64,000 nt of DNA from JAAETI01 sp964195945 (GTDB lineage Bacteria; Actinomycetota; Acidimicrobiia; Spongiisociales; UBA5794), in assembly GCA_964195945.1 (NCBI GenBank), contig CAXMRC010000082.1:32188-96187 (forward strand), in the 5' to 3' direction. This document shows, piece after piece, positions 52,066-61,145 of the stretch; position 1 is the stretch's first letter, and every line of letters begins with the position of its first letter. The notes under the pieces were generated by a model, which did no database searches, had not been told where the DNA came from, and was given only the letters and a program-made list of their open reading frames with translations. Made by a program: the position numbers and the translations under genes.

Positions 52066-54299
52066 TTCTTCTCCTGGAGTGCTTCCCAAACCCGCTGTGG
52101 TGTAAGGGGTAGGTCACGGATTACGGTGCCGGTCGCTTCGCGTATCGCCGCTCCAACTGCGGGAGCGGTCACAAGGAGACTGCCCTCGGATACTCCTTTG
52201 ATCCCGTAGGGTCCGGGGCCGTCGGCGTTCTCGATGCTCTCGCTGTGCAGCTCGAGCGGCAGATCCATGCTGGTGAGAATTCGATAGTCGATCGCACCGA
52301 GGTTCCGGATTCGGCCCTGGTCATCAAAGATGTAGTGCTCCATCAATGTGTGGCCGAGGCCCATGATGGCGGCGCCGTCATCCTGCGACTTCACCTGTAG
52401 CGGATTGAGAGAACGACCGACGTCGCCTACGGTCACATGTTTGATCAGCGTTGTGGCTCCGGTCTCCATATCGACTTCGACTTCAGAGGCGGTGCAGTTG
52501 AACTCGAAGAACGCTGCTGTCCCGCCTAGTGGATGCGAGGGATCCTTGTCCTTGCGCATCTCGCCATTGCCGACGACTTCGCCACCGAGCGGTGCCAAAG
52601 CCTCCTGCATCACATCGATCAATGAAAGCTCGCGATCTGGAAGGACCACGAGGCTGCTATCGATCTTGATTGCGTCCTCGTCAAGGTTGTAGAGCTTGGC
52701 CGCCATCGTCAGTGCCTTGCCCTGAATATCTTGGCAAGCCCGCAGCACTGCGGTTCCCATCAGCACCGACGAACGGCTCGCAGATGTTTGTTGATCGTAT
52801 GGCACAACCGCGGTATCGCCCATCACGACCGTGATCTCGTCGAGCGGCACACCCAACTCGTCCGCCGCGATCTGAGCAAAGATGGTCCGGGCGCCCTGTC
52901 CCATGTCGGACGTGCCGGAATAGATCATCGCGCTGCCGTCGTACAGCAGGCGCACCGTGGCGTACGACAGGCCAGTGGTTGGCCCTGACTTGAGCCCGAT
53001 CGCAATGCCACGGCCACGGTTGGGTTCAAGAGGGTCGCCCCATCCGATCCGTTTTGCGGCGGTACGAACTGTCTGTTCCCAGTCGCCGTCGGCTTCCTCA
53101 CCGGGGATAAACGCTTCTTTGTAACGGGGAAGGTTGCGCAGTCGAATCTCGAGGCGATCGATTCCCAGTTGCAGCGCGGCCTCGTCGATCACGGACTCGC
53201 GAGCCCAGCTGATCTGCGGTATCCCGAAGCCACGGAAGGCCGTCGACGGAGTCGTGTGCGACAGAATCGTTCTACCGATGATCTTGACTGCCGGAACCCG
53301 ATACGGGCCGGCAGCGGAGTAACTCGACTTTGAGACGACCCGGTCGGCGATATCGACATACGCACCGACCAAGAAATTGGTCTCGATGTCTTGAAACTGG
53401 ATATAGCCTTCCGAGTCAAATCCAGTGCGAACTCGTATCTCAGCAGAAGAGCGGCGCACCGCCTGAAACGTTTCGTCGAGGGTCAGCACTAGCCGGACCG
53501 GCCGACCTGCTCGCAACGCCATATATGCGATGAGCGGCTCGAACTTGGCTATCTGTTTTCCGCCGAAACCACCGCCGGGATCCGGGGCATGGACTCGCAC
53601 CTTCGACAGCGGCATGTCCAACATCTTGGCCATCATCTTTTGCAGCAAGTACGGATGCTGGATAGTGCTCCAGATGACGATGCCGTCCCCGTCGGGTACC
53701 GCCATAAACCCATGCGGCTCGATAGCGAAATGAGTCACCATCGGGAACTGGTAGTTGTCTTCAACGATAAGGTCGACTGGCTGATCGTCGATGTTTCCCC
53801 AGCCGAAGTTCTTTTCATCGATGATGTTGGTATCGGCCAGCGGATCGTTCGGGCGCAGTGATGGGTCTTGGACCAAAAGCGCGTCGGCGGCCAACGCATC
53901 GGTCACGCAGTAGACACCGCCCTCGAGTACCTCGTGCTCTACCTTGACCAATCGGGCGCCTTCCTCGGCCGCTTCTTTGGTTTCGGCAGCGACGGCGGCG
54001 ACCGGTTCTCCGAAGTACTTAGTCTCGCCAACGGCAAGGATCGGACGGTCTTGGAATTGAGGCCCAAAGCGTGGCATAGGTTGCGGCAGATCCGCTGGTG
54101 TCATAACGAACTGCACGCCGGGAACCTTGTCTGCTTCGGTTGTATCGATCGAGATGATCTTGGCCCGAGCACAATCGAGTGTCACCAGCTTCACTTGCAA
54201 GGTATCCGGCAGATGGATGTCCGCCATGTATTCCTGGTGTCCGGTTACCCGCCCATAACCTCCGCCGCGGCGTGGGGACTCTCCGACGCTCTTCATCAT
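52062..54299 (-). CDS. Molybdenum hydroxylase large subunit (XDH family, second set)
   Basis: About 745 residues. GGYGRVTGHQEYMADIHLPDTLQV at the N-terminus, MoCo motifs GGGFGGKQIAKFEP and AFRGFGIPQISWARES, MGQGARTIFAQIAADELG, and GPYGIKGVSEGSLLVTAPAVGAAIREA with the catalytic Glu. It shares VPYD-QT-SRSSVLMG..RACQDI with the fused enzyme at 4.9 kb, so the two are close relatives. It overlaps the 2Fe-2S gene by ATGA. Confidence 0.93.
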   Translation of the reverse strand: MMKSVGESPRRGGGYGRVTGHQEYMADIHLPDTLQVKLVTLDCARAKIISIDTTEADKVPGVQFVMTPADLPQPMPRFGPQFQDRPILAVGETKYFGEPVAAVAAETKEAAEEGARLVKVEHEVLEGGVYCVTDALAADALLVQDPSLRPNDPLADTNIIDEKNFGWGNIDDQPVDLIVEDNYQFPMVTHFAIEPHGFMAVPDGDGIVIWSTIQHPYLLQKMMAKMLDMPLSKVRVHAPDPGGGFGGKQIAKFEPLIAYMALRAGRPVRLVLTLDETFQAVRRSSAEIRVRTGFDSEGYIQFQDIETNFLVGAYVDIADRVVSKSSYSAAGPYRVPAVKIIGRTILSHTTPSTAFRGFGIPQISWARESVIDEAALQLGIDRLEIRLRNLPRYKEAFIPGEEADGDWEQTVRTAAKRIGWGDPLEPNRGRGIAIGLKSGPTTGLSYATVRLLYDGSAMIYSGTSDMGQGARTIFAQIAADELGVPLDEITVVMGDTAVVPYDQQTSASRSSVLMGTAVLRACQDIQGKALTMAAKLYNLDEDAIKIDSSLVVLPDRELSLIDVMQEALAPLGGEVVGNGEMRKDKDPSHPLGGTAAFFEFNCTASEVEVDMETGATTLIKHVTVGDVGRSLNPLQVKSQDDGAAIMGLGHTLMEHYIFDDQGRIRNLGAIDYRILTSMDLPLELHSESIENADGPGPYGIKGVSEGSLLVTAPAVGAAIREATGTVIRDLPLTPQRVWEALQEKK

Positions 54300-54769
54300 G
54301 TCACCGCCTTGGCGGCAGCCAATACTGCCTTAGTGATCTGTTCGTATCCAGCACAGCGGCATAGGTTGCCGGCGAGCCCCTCTTGGATCTCTTCGACAGT
54401 GGGGTCCTGGTTGTGTTCGAGAAGCGCCGCGGCCGACATCAGCTGCCCTGGGATACAGAAACCACACTGTGCTGCGCCTTCGTCGAGGAACGCAGCCTGA
54501 AGGGGGCTGAGGCCGTCTTCGGTCTCGAGACCTTCGACCGTCGTGAGCTCAGCTCCGTCGACTTCGACGGCAAGCATCAGACACGAATTCACTGAACGCC
54601 CATCAACTATAACTGTGCATGCCCCGCACTCCCCGACCACGCAGCACTCCTTAGTGCCGGTGAGGTCGATTTCGTTGCGCAATACATCAAGCAAGGTCTG
54701 GTTGACCGCCACATTGATGGTGCGCGGTCGACCGTTGACTGTCACATTGATGTCGAGAGTGTCGTCCAT
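54296..54769 (-). CDS. Molybdenum hydroxylase 2Fe-2S subunit (second set)
   Basis: About 157 residues. Plant-type cluster ECCVVGECGACTVIVDG with a later Cys in NSCLM, and second cluster QCGFCIPGQLMSA...NLCRCAGY. It is the free-standing counterpart of the fused Fe-S domain at 4941. It joins FAD and Mo subunit genes by 1-bp and ATGA overlaps. Confidence 0.94.
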   Translation of the reverse strand: MDDTLDINVTVNGRPRTINVAVNQTLLDVLRNEIDLTGTKECCVVGECGACTVIVDGRSVNSCLMLAVEVDGAELTTVEGLETEDGLSPLQAAFLDEGAAQCGFCIPGQLMSAAALLEHNQDPTVEEIQEGLAGNLCRCAGYEQITKAVLAAAKAVT

Positions 54770-55635
54770 TAGACCAATTCCTTCGTCAGCCGGCCGATTG
54801 CGGTGTCAAGGGCGCGGGCACCCAGCACGCGCAACATTGCCAGCCGGTAATCCGGGCTCGCCCGCATTGATTTCAGCGACGGGCTGGCCAGGTGGAACAT
54901 CGCATCAAGCGGCTCGACCTTGTCCTCAATCGCCACGTTTGGATCTGCCAGTACTCCGCTGTCGTCGATAACAAGAAACGCCCGCGGGCCGACACTGCCG
55001 TATGCAAGGCGTGTGTTTCCGGCCGCGTCCACACCGCAGCACAGCGTGATCGACGCCAGGTCGGTGCCGCGCCGTCGGGTCAGCCTGGTGTACGCCGCCC
55101 CGTATGCCCATTCCGGAATCGGTAGCTCAATCGCAGTCACCAGCTCACCACGCTCTAGCGCGGTTTTGCCGGGACCGACGATGAAGTCATTGGTCGCGAT
55201 CCGTCTCGTTCCCTTGGGCCCGGCAACCACAACGACGGCGTCGTAAACAAGCAACGGAGGAGCAGTGTCGGCGGCCGGAGAACCGTTGCAGATATTGCCG
55301 GCGAGAGTCGCCCTGGCGCGAATCTGCACCGATCCAACCACGACGGCGGACTCGGCAAGCGCCGGGAAGTATCGCTGGACCTGCTCGTTCTCGACGATGT
55401 CGGTCATTGCCGTCGTGGCGCTTATCGACAGGTAACCGTCGCGCTCGGTGATGGCCGGCGCCAACTCGGGGATACGCTTCAGGTCGATCACGACCTTTGG
55501 CTCCACCCAGTGATTTCGCAGTTCGATGACCAGGTCGGTCCCGCCGGCGAGGAGACGGGCATCGGGCCCGTGCTCCTCGAGGAGGGCAACAGCCTCAGCC
55601 ACTGTCTCTGGCCGGGCATATTGGAAGTTGTTCAT
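54769..55635 (-). CDS. Molybdenum hydroxylase FAD subunit (second set)
   Basis: About 288 residues. FAD motifs LLAGGTDLVIELRNH and ATLAGNICNGSPAADTAPPLL are clear, and the flavoprotein C-terminal domain YTRLTRRRGTDLASITLCCGV follows. It heads the hydroxylase gene trio and follows the HprK-like gene by 13 bp. Confidence 0.93.
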   Translation of the reverse strand: MNNFQYARPETVAEAVALLEEHGPDARLLAGGTDLVIELRNHWVEPKVVIDLKRIPELAPAITERDGYLSISATTAMTDIVENEQVQRYFPALAESAVVVGSVQIRARATLAGNICNGSPAADTAPPLLVYDAVVVVAGPKGTRRIATNDFIVGPGKTALERGELVTAIELPIPEWAYGAAYTRLTRRRGTDLASITLCCGVDAAGNTRLAYGSVGPRAFLVIDDSGVLADPNVAIEDKVEPLDAMFHLASPSLKSMRASPDYRLAMLRVLGARALDTAIGRLTKELV

Positions 55636-55648
55636 TGCAAACGACCTC

Positions 55649-56536
55649 TCAAATCACCTTGTCAACTTCGTCCATCAGCACCTGCGGGGTGGCAGCACGG
55701 ATGAAAAAGAACGGCCGGTCTGCGCTAAACCGTTCAATAAACCCAGCCCGGGTCTTGCGTAGCTCTTCGGTATCGACCATCGGCATCACATGCCCAGGGG
55801 CAAGCAACTCGTTGAGCAGGAAATAGTTCTGCAAGCTGTGAACCGCCTGGAACTGGGACTCGAACTCACCCATCTCTACGGTGTTCCCGTCGTAGTTCCC
55901 ATCGATGGCAGGCACGATTATCACGTCAACATTAGTCGGACCTTCAAAGGCATCCCACGTCGGCATTGACCCGAAGAACTTCTCGACGCCCTTGTTTGGC
56001 GAAGCCTTGTCTGCACGCTCGGTGCCCTTGGCACGCTTCTTTAGGAAGACATCTTCGGAGCCCATCACGGCGACACCGTCTTCGTTGATCACTGTCGTCT
56101 CGGTAGCAACTAGGAGACCGCCACGTCTGCAAGCCTCAATCTGGCCCATACTCTTGCCATGGTTCGACTCACCGCCGAGGAACAGAAGGGTCTTGCCTTT
56201 GTAGTTCACGGCCGCGGAATGGAAGGGATGCAGACCTTCGGCCTCCATCTTCAGCGCCAGCATGGTGACGACCACCTTCTGCAGCGGTCCGGCATCCCAG
56301 TCGCCGACGAAGGTCATCTGCTTGCCGTCGTATGAAATCGACTTGTCACCTTCCTGATGCCACACGATGTCAGGCTCGGCCAGCGTCACCTCGGGCTCAA
56401 CGTTGACAGCGGCGAGGCGGTAGTTGAGAAAATTCATGTCCGACAGGACATGCTCCCGCGGATTCGGTCCGTACACATCAACGCGGAGTCGGGCGCTACC
56501 ACCGGACAGTTCCTCTGAGAGTTGCAACATTTGCAT
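55649..56536 (-). CDS. HprK/PEPCK-fold P-loop protein in the hydroxylase operon
   Basis: About 295 residues. A HPFHSAAVNYKGKTLLFLGGESNHGKS segment has Walker A at residues 122-129, followed by EACRRGGLLVATETTVINEDGVAV. This layout (short strand, P-loop, then GG-x-LVA-T/D-D) is that of HPr kinase/phosphorylase and related small-molecule kinases. No HPr or PTS gene is nearby, so it probably phosphorylates something else. It is a member of the operon, next to the FAD subunit. Function unknown. Confidence 0.6.
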   Translation of the reverse strand: MQMLQLSEELSGGSARLRVDVYGPNPREHVLSDMNFLNYRLAAVNVEPEVTLAEPDIVWHQEGDKSISYDGKQMTFVGDWDAGPLQKVVVTMLALKMEAEGLHPFHSAAVNYKGKTLLFLGGESNHGKSMGQIEACRRGGLLVATETTVINEDGVAVMGSEDVFLKKRAKGTERADKASPNKGVEKFFGSMPTWDAFEGPTNVDVIIVPAIDGNYDGNTVEMGEFESQFQAVHSLQNYFLLNELLAPGHVMPMVDTEELRKTRAGFIERFSADRPFFFIRAATPQVLMDEVDKVI

Positions 56537-56627
56537 TTCCTTTCCATGGCTGACGCAGCAGCCGTTTCCGTTTACTTCCTAAGTTGGTGATCGAGCAGTA
56601 GGTCACCGACCCTGACTCTTTGCTCGA

Positions 56628-57350
56628 TCACCTATTGATTTGCGCCTCAGCGGCGGCGGCGACATCGGCTTCTGGGAACACCGACTCATCCATCGCCAAA
56701 ACCAGTGCTTCTGCCTCCCTAGCGTGGGTTCGCATCGTCTCGCTCGCCGCCTCAGGATCACCGGCGCGGAGCGCTTCGAGAATCGCACCATGGCGATCAC
56801 CAAGCCAGACAAGGTCGGTGCCGGGCACCATTGCCGTCACGTAAGTCCTGGCATATGGCTCGAGCATCGACCAGGTGCGCTCCAGCGTCTGGTTGCCGGA
56901 CGCCCGAACCACGATTGCATGGAACGCGGTGTTGTTCATTGCGTGCCGGTGCGCGTCACCAGCTTCGGCCAATCCGTGCATCTCGTCGATTAGCGTCGCC
57001 AACTCGTCGAGGTCGGCTGCGCTGATCTTGGTGGCAGCCTGGCGGGCGGCGAGGGCCTCCAGCTCGGCCCGAACCTCCATCGCCTCGACAAGGTCGGTCT
57101 TGCTGGGATGGCGGACGCTGGCGCCCCGATAGGGTCTCATCTCGACAATGCCGAGCGTCGCGAGATCACGCAGCGCCTCCCGCACCGGTGCCTGGCTGAC
57201 GCCAAGTTCCTTGGCGACACGGGTCTCGATGATGCGAGACCCAGGAGCCATCTCGCCTTCGAGGATCCATTGCAGGATGCGGTCCTTGACTTGTTCGCTC
57301 AGCACATTGCGGGCGAGAGGATCGGAGCTTCGCGTCGTTCGATCGGTCAT
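56628..57350 (-). CDS. GntR-family regulator with FCD domain (second; best candidate for the six-site operator)
   Basis: About 240 residues. Winged helix SQAPVREALRDLATLGIVEMRPYRGASVR, then an FCD domain with metal/effector residues such as NNTAFHAIVVRASGNQ and later WLGDRHGAILEAL and RTHAREAEAL. It is encoded inside the catabolic island and is co-oriented with the leftward operon. This makes it the best candidate for the regulator of the shared palindrome. ATG 57350 is chosen; AGAGGGGG lies about 12 bp upstream. Confidence 0.9.
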   Translation of the reverse strand: MTDRTTRSSDPLARNVLSEQVKDRILQWILEGEMAPGSRIIETRVAKELGVSQAPVREALRDLATLGIVEMRPYRGASVRHPSKTDLVEAMEVRAELEALAARQAATKISAADLDELATLIDEMHGLAEAGDAHRHAMNNTAFHAIVVRASGNQTLERTWSMLEPYARTYVTAMVPGTDLVWLGDRHGAILEALRAGDPEAASETMRTHAREAEALVLAMDESVFPEADVAAAAEAQINR

Positions 57351-57454
57351 GGTGTGAAAAATCCCCCTCTTAGAGCACATTTGATTGGAAAGCCCGCAGC
57401 GCCGTGGAATCTCTTTGCGGTCGTGTCTTTGTCAACCATCGAAGGGCTTCCTTT

Positions 57455-57598
57455 CTAGCTGCCTAGTCGCTTCAGGCTTTTGAACCGTCGCATGTTATCG
57501 ATGATTGCCGTAAGCCCGGTTCCCGCTCCTGACGCGACGATGAATCCACCGTCGTCGAACGTCTGGCGGAGTCGGCGCAGTGCTTCGTTACCTGTCAT
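57455..57598 (-). pseudogene. Truncated PEP-hydrolase-family remnant
   Basis: 47 codons, overlapping the Tm-1-like stop by ATGA. The first 30 residues (EALRRLRQTFDDGGFIVASGAGTGLTA) match the N-terminus of the TIM-barrel PEP-hydrolase-like protein that normally follows a Tm-1-like gene. The remaining 16 residues are unrelated and end in TAG. Only about 100 bp separate it from the regulator, so the rest of the barrel was deleted. Confidence 0.7.
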
Positions 57599-58851
57599 GC
57601 CGGTCTGTCTTCCGCAAGCGTTCGATTGGCGTCTGCCCAGTCTCGGTATTGCTGATCGAGCTTCTTCGCCATGGCGATGGCGAATTCAGGATCGTTGATG
57701 TCAGTGTCCATCTCGATGAGGTCGATGCTGTCATCGAGATTGGTGCGAAGCGCCTCGAAGAGCGCCTCGTCGGCGTCGGGATCGTAAAAGACCCCGCCCT
57801 CCACACCATATTCCGACACGCCACGCAGCGGTACAAAGACGGTCACCGACCCAGTCGCCCGGTTCAGCTTTTCGCTGAGAACCCGGCCGAAGCGACCCAT
57901 CTCCTTCTCATTGGATCGGACCAAGGTCACGGCGGGATTGTGTTGGTAAGAGGTTCGGTCTCTGAATTCGTCCGGTACTGCGGAAGGGGGCCGAAACGTG
58001 ATTTGGTCGGCTGCCCCCACCGAGACGACCTGTGGCAAGCCAAGTGCGCCTGCCATTTCGAGCCGATCCGGGCCTGCCGTCGTAGTCCCGCCGGTCAATT
58101 CATCCATCAACTCTGTGGTAGTCGTGTCGAGAGCGGCCACGATATGGCCACTCTGCATAAGCGCTTCCATGGAACGACCACCGGGGCCCGTGGCGTGAAA
58201 CACAAGCACCTCGTAGCCGGCGTTATCAAGCCACCGTCGCGCCGCATCGACACAAGGGGTGGTTGTCCCATACATTGTTGCGCCGATGAGAGGCCGCCCA
58301 CTTCCGATCGAGTGGTATGCCTCGTAGCCGCGAGCCATCCCCGCGATACCGCTGGCGGCGTTGGTGAGAATCTGGGCTGACAGTTCATTGATACCGGCGA
58401 AATCGACCACCGAGTACATCATCGTGATGTCGGAGGTGTCCACATATGGTGTCGTGTCCCCGGACGCCATGGTCGAGACAAGCAACTTCGGCACACCGAT
58501 CGGCAACTGGCGCATCGCCCGGCTGATGATTGCCGTGCCTCCGGAGCCACCGATGCCAAGGATTCCGTCCAGGCGGTCTTCCTTGTAGAGCTGGTCAATG
58601 ATGGCGGCCGCTCCTTCGGCTTGAGTTTTAACCGCTTGACCCCGGTCCGAAGCCGCCACGAGGCTTTCAACGTCGGCACCGGCAGCCGCCGCCACATCGG
58701 CTCGGCTGTAGTGGACCCTGTAGTCGGGATCGGCCATCACGCCCGCGTTGATCATGATTACCGCACACCCGGCCGTTTCGACTCGGCTGCGCAAGAAGGC
58801 ATACTCGGCCCCCTTGGTGTCAAGAGTTCCAAGCAATACGACGGTCGCCAC
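57595..58851 (-). CDS. Tm-1-like ATP-binding protein (UPF0261 family)
   Basis: About 418 residues, the normal length. VLLGTLDTKGAEYAFLRSRVETAGCAVIMINAGVM opens it, and LGIGGSGGTAIISRAMRQLPIGVPKLLVSTMASGDTTPYVDTSDITMMYSVVDFAGIN and FHATGPGGRSMEALMQSGHIVAALDTTTTELMDELTGG are family hallmarks. It binds nucleotides; the bacterial function is unknown. It is the first gene of the leftward operon; operator site E lies 150 bp upstream in the divergent region. Confidence 0.9.
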   Translation of the reverse strand: MATVVLLGTLDTKGAEYAFLRSRVETAGCAVIMINAGVMADPDYRVHYSRADVAAAAGADVESLVAASDRGQAVKTQAEGAAAIIDQLYKEDRLDGILGIGGSGGTAIISRAMRQLPIGVPKLLVSTMASGDTTPYVDTSDITMMYSVVDFAGINELSAQILTNAASGIAGMARGYEAYHSIGSGRPLIGATMYGTTTPCVDAARRWLDNAGYEVLVFHATGPGGRSMEALMQSGHIVAALDTTTTELMDELTGGTTTAGPDRLEMAGALGLPQVVSVGAADQITFRPPSAVPDEFRDRTSYQHNPAVTLVRSNEKEMGRFGRVLSEKLNRATGSVTVFVPLRGVSEYGVEGGVFYDPDADEALFEALRTNLDDSIDLIEMDTDINDPEFAIAMAKKLDQQYRDWADANRTLAEDRPA

Positions 58852-58998
58852 GGTTACACCACCAGACCAGGGGCACCGGCGGTCCGATCAGCATGAGGAG
58901 CGGAAATCAGGTTGTTGCCCACTCAGCCTCCCAGTCTTGGCTCTTTGGATGGAGCTCTGCAGTTTGCCGCTCAGGGTGCATTTCGACGTCGGATCCGC

Positions 58999-59026
58999 TA
59001 TCTTCGATAATCGATTACTTAAGGAT
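58999..59026. promoter_or_regulatory. Operator (site E of the six-site regulon)
   Basis: The core TATCTTCGATAATCGATTA is nearly identical to site F. An outer TATC/GATA pair (59000-59003 and 59023-59026) widens the symmetry. It lies between the Tm-1-like gene and the E1 genes, so it can control both directions. Its centre is about 55 bp before the E1 alpha start. Confidence 0.85.
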
Positions 59027-59066
59027 AGCATGATCTACCGGACAGGCCCGCAAAGGAGACCCTGAC

Positions 59067-60050
59067 ATGGAAATCACTGTTGATACCCGCCTATCGCTAT
59101 ATGAAGCAATGGTGCGGGCCCGGTATTTCGAAAAGCGTGCCTACGACCTCTTCATGCAGGGCCTGGTCAAGGGCACCACTCACCTGGGTCTCGGACAAGA
59201 GGCCGTGGCCGCGGGATTCGCTGTTGGCATGCGCCCTGACGACATGACCTATTGCACTTATCGCGGCCACAACCACACTTTGTTGCGAGGTGCACCGATG
59301 GGGCCGCTCATGGGTGAACTGATGGGCCGCTCCAACGGTATTTGTGGTGGCAAGGGCGGCTCGATGCACCTAACCGACGTCAGCAAGGGAGCGATGGGCT
59401 CATACGCAATAGTGGGAGCGCATCTACCGATCGCCGCCGGAGCCGCCTGGGCGGCTCAAATCCGTGGCACCGAGCAGGTTTCTGTCTGCTTTTTTGGCGA
59501 TGGCACCACCAACATCGGCGCATTCCATGAGGCGTTGAACATCGCCGCCGTCTGGAACCTGCCCGTTGTCTTTGTCTGTGAGAACAACCTCTACATGGAG
59601 TACACCGCAATCAGCGACGTTATAGCCGTCGAGTATCCGGCCGCCGACCGCGCCTCGGCCTACGGGCTTGATCGAATCATCGTTGACGGCAATGATGCCG
59701 ACGCCGTCTACGAAGTGGCGCAAACCGCCTATGAACGGGCCCGGCGTGGCGACGGGCCGTCACTGATCGAAGCCCTGACGTATCGGCACAAGGGTCACTC
59801 TCGGGCCGACCCCGGCAAATACCGACCCGACGAAGAGGTCGAGGAGTGGCTCAAGCGAGACCCCATCGACATTTACCGGGAGCGGCTCGAGTCGCAGGGA
59901 ATTGCACCAGACACTCTCGATACGATCGAAGCCAAAGCGCACGCCGAGGTGGATGCGGCAACGGAAGCATCAAAGAACTCTCCCCCACCGGATCCGTCCG
60001 TTCTTATGACCGATGTGTGGGCCGACGGAGGTTCGTCATGGCGGAACTGA
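59067..60050 (+). CDS. 2-oxoacid dehydrogenase E1 component, alpha subunit
   Basis: About 327 residues. ThDP motif GDGTTNIGAFHEALNIAAVWNLPVVFVCENN, the conserved loop YRHKGHSRADPGKYR, and GKGGSMHLTD. It resembles the acetoin/pyruvate/branched-chain dehydrogenase E1 alpha. It overlaps the beta gene by 13 bp. No E2 or E3 gene is in the window, so the acyl-transferase part must be elsewhere. Confidence 0.93.
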   Translation: MEITVDTRLSLYEAMVRARYFEKRAYDLFMQGLVKGTTHLGLGQEAVAAGFAVGMRPDDMTYCTYRGHNHTLLRGAPMGPLMGELMGRSNGICGGKGGSMHLTDVSKGAMGSYAIVGAHLPIAAGAAWAAQIRGTEQVSVCFFGDGTTNIGAFHEALNIAAVWNLPVVFVCENNLYMEYTAISDVIAVEYPAADRASAYGLDRIIVDGNDADAVYEVAQTAYERARRGDGPSLIEALTYRHKGHSRADPGKYRPDEEVEEWLKRDPIDIYRERLESQGIAPDTLDTIEAKAHAEVDAATEASKNSPPPDPSVLMTDVWADGGSSWRN

Positions 60051-61012
60051 CCTATCGCGATGCCGTGGCACGCGGCCTGGCCCAGGAGATGGAGCGAGAC
60101 GAAAGTGTCGTGCTGATTGGTGAAGACGTCGCTAAAGCCGGTGGCGTCTTCAAGACGACGGTTGGGCTTTACGAGCGATTCGGTCCGCAACGAGTCAGGG
60201 ACACCCCGATCTCCGAGGAAGCCATTACCGGCATGATCATGGGGGCCGCGATGAACGGGCTCCGGCCTGTCGGCGAGCTCATGTTCAGCGACTTCCTGGC
60301 GACGTGCTGGGACATCGTCACCAACCAGATCGCCAAGACCCGCTACATGACTGCCGGGCAGGTTGAGCTCCCCTTGGTGATTCGGACCGCCAACGGTGGG
60401 GGCGCCCGCTTTGGCGGACAGCACTCGCAAAGCCTGGAGAATTGGGCGATGGCGGTGCCCGGTCTCAAGGTCGTGGCTCCGTCTAATTCTGCCGATGTTG
60501 TCGGGTTGATGGCGGCAGCGATCCGCGATCAGGATCCTGTCATCGTGTTCGAGCACAAGGCGTTGTTTGCTGAAAAGAGCGAGGTTCCCGACGGCGAGAT
60601 CCTCGACACTTTGGGAACGGCCCGCGTGGTCCGCAAGGGCACAGACGTCACGATCGTTGCCCTCGCCGCCATGGTGGGGAGAGCCACAGGGGCTGCCGAA
60701 GAGCTGGCCCGGGTTGGGATTTCGGCCGAAGTCATCGATCTCCGCTCGTTGGTGCCGCTCGACACCAAGACCATCCTCGAGTCGGTCGCCAAGACGACAC
60801 GGCTGGCCACGGTTGAAGAGAATCCCCGGCTGGTTGGCTGGGGCGCCGAGATCTCGTCGCTGGTCGCAGAAGAAGCGTTCTGGGATCTCGACGGGCCGAT
60901 TGTGCGCATCACGACTCCACACATCCCGCTCCCCGCTGCGGGTGAGCTCGAAGATCTAGCCATCCCGTCGGTGAGAAAAGTTGTTGACGGAATCACGATG
61001 ATGCTCGGGTAG
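60038..61012 (+). CDS. 2-oxoacid dehydrogenase E1 component, beta subunit
   Basis: About 324 residues. LIGEDVAKAGGVFKTTVGLYERFGPQRVRDTPISEEAITGMIMGAAMNGLRPVGELMFSDF is the E1 beta signature. The thiamine-pyrimidine and transketolase-C domains follow, with SLVPLDTKTILESVAKT and EENPRLVGWGAEI near the end. The GGAGG before ATG 60038 lies inside the alpha gene. Forms a heterotetramer with E1 alpha. Confidence 0.93.
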   Translation: MAELTYRDAVARGLAQEMERDESVVLIGEDVAKAGGVFKTTVGLYERFGPQRVRDTPISEEAITGMIMGAAMNGLRPVGELMFSDFLATCWDIVTNQIAKTRYMTAGQVELPLVIRTANGGGARFGGQHSQSLENWAMAVPGLKVVAPSNSADVVGLMAAAIRDQDPVIVFEHKALFAEKSEVPDGEILDTLGTARVVRKGTDVTIVALAAMVGRATGAAEELARVGISAEVIDLRSLVPLDTKTILESVAKTTRLATVEENPRLVGWGAEISSLVAEEAFWDLDGPIVRITTPHIPLPAAGELEDLAIPSVRKVVDGITMMLG

Positions 61013-61053
61013 ACGCGCAGACTACGTGCAAAAACCACGGTGAAGACGAAAGA

Positions 61054-61084
61054 ATGCCGGGCCACGCATTGCGTGGCCCGGCAT
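61054..61084. terminator. Bidirectional terminator between E1 beta and the aldehyde dehydrogenase
   Basis: ATGCCGGGCCACGC (61054-61067) pairs perfectly with GCGTGGCCCGGCAT (61071-61084) around ATT. On the minus strand it is followed by TTCTTTCGTCTT, so it works best for the aldehyde dehydrogenase gene. It separates the two convergent genes. Confidence 0.85.
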
Positions 61085-61145
61085 CTGAACCACGGGGAGG
61101 GGGACTACCGTGGCTTCGGCCGGCAAGCCGGCCAGACTGTGAGAC

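Noticed and set aside
57485..57510. TTATCGATGATT-like bases resembling the regulon element
   Set aside because: The match lacks the full core, lies inside the remnant reading frame, and is not near a promoter.
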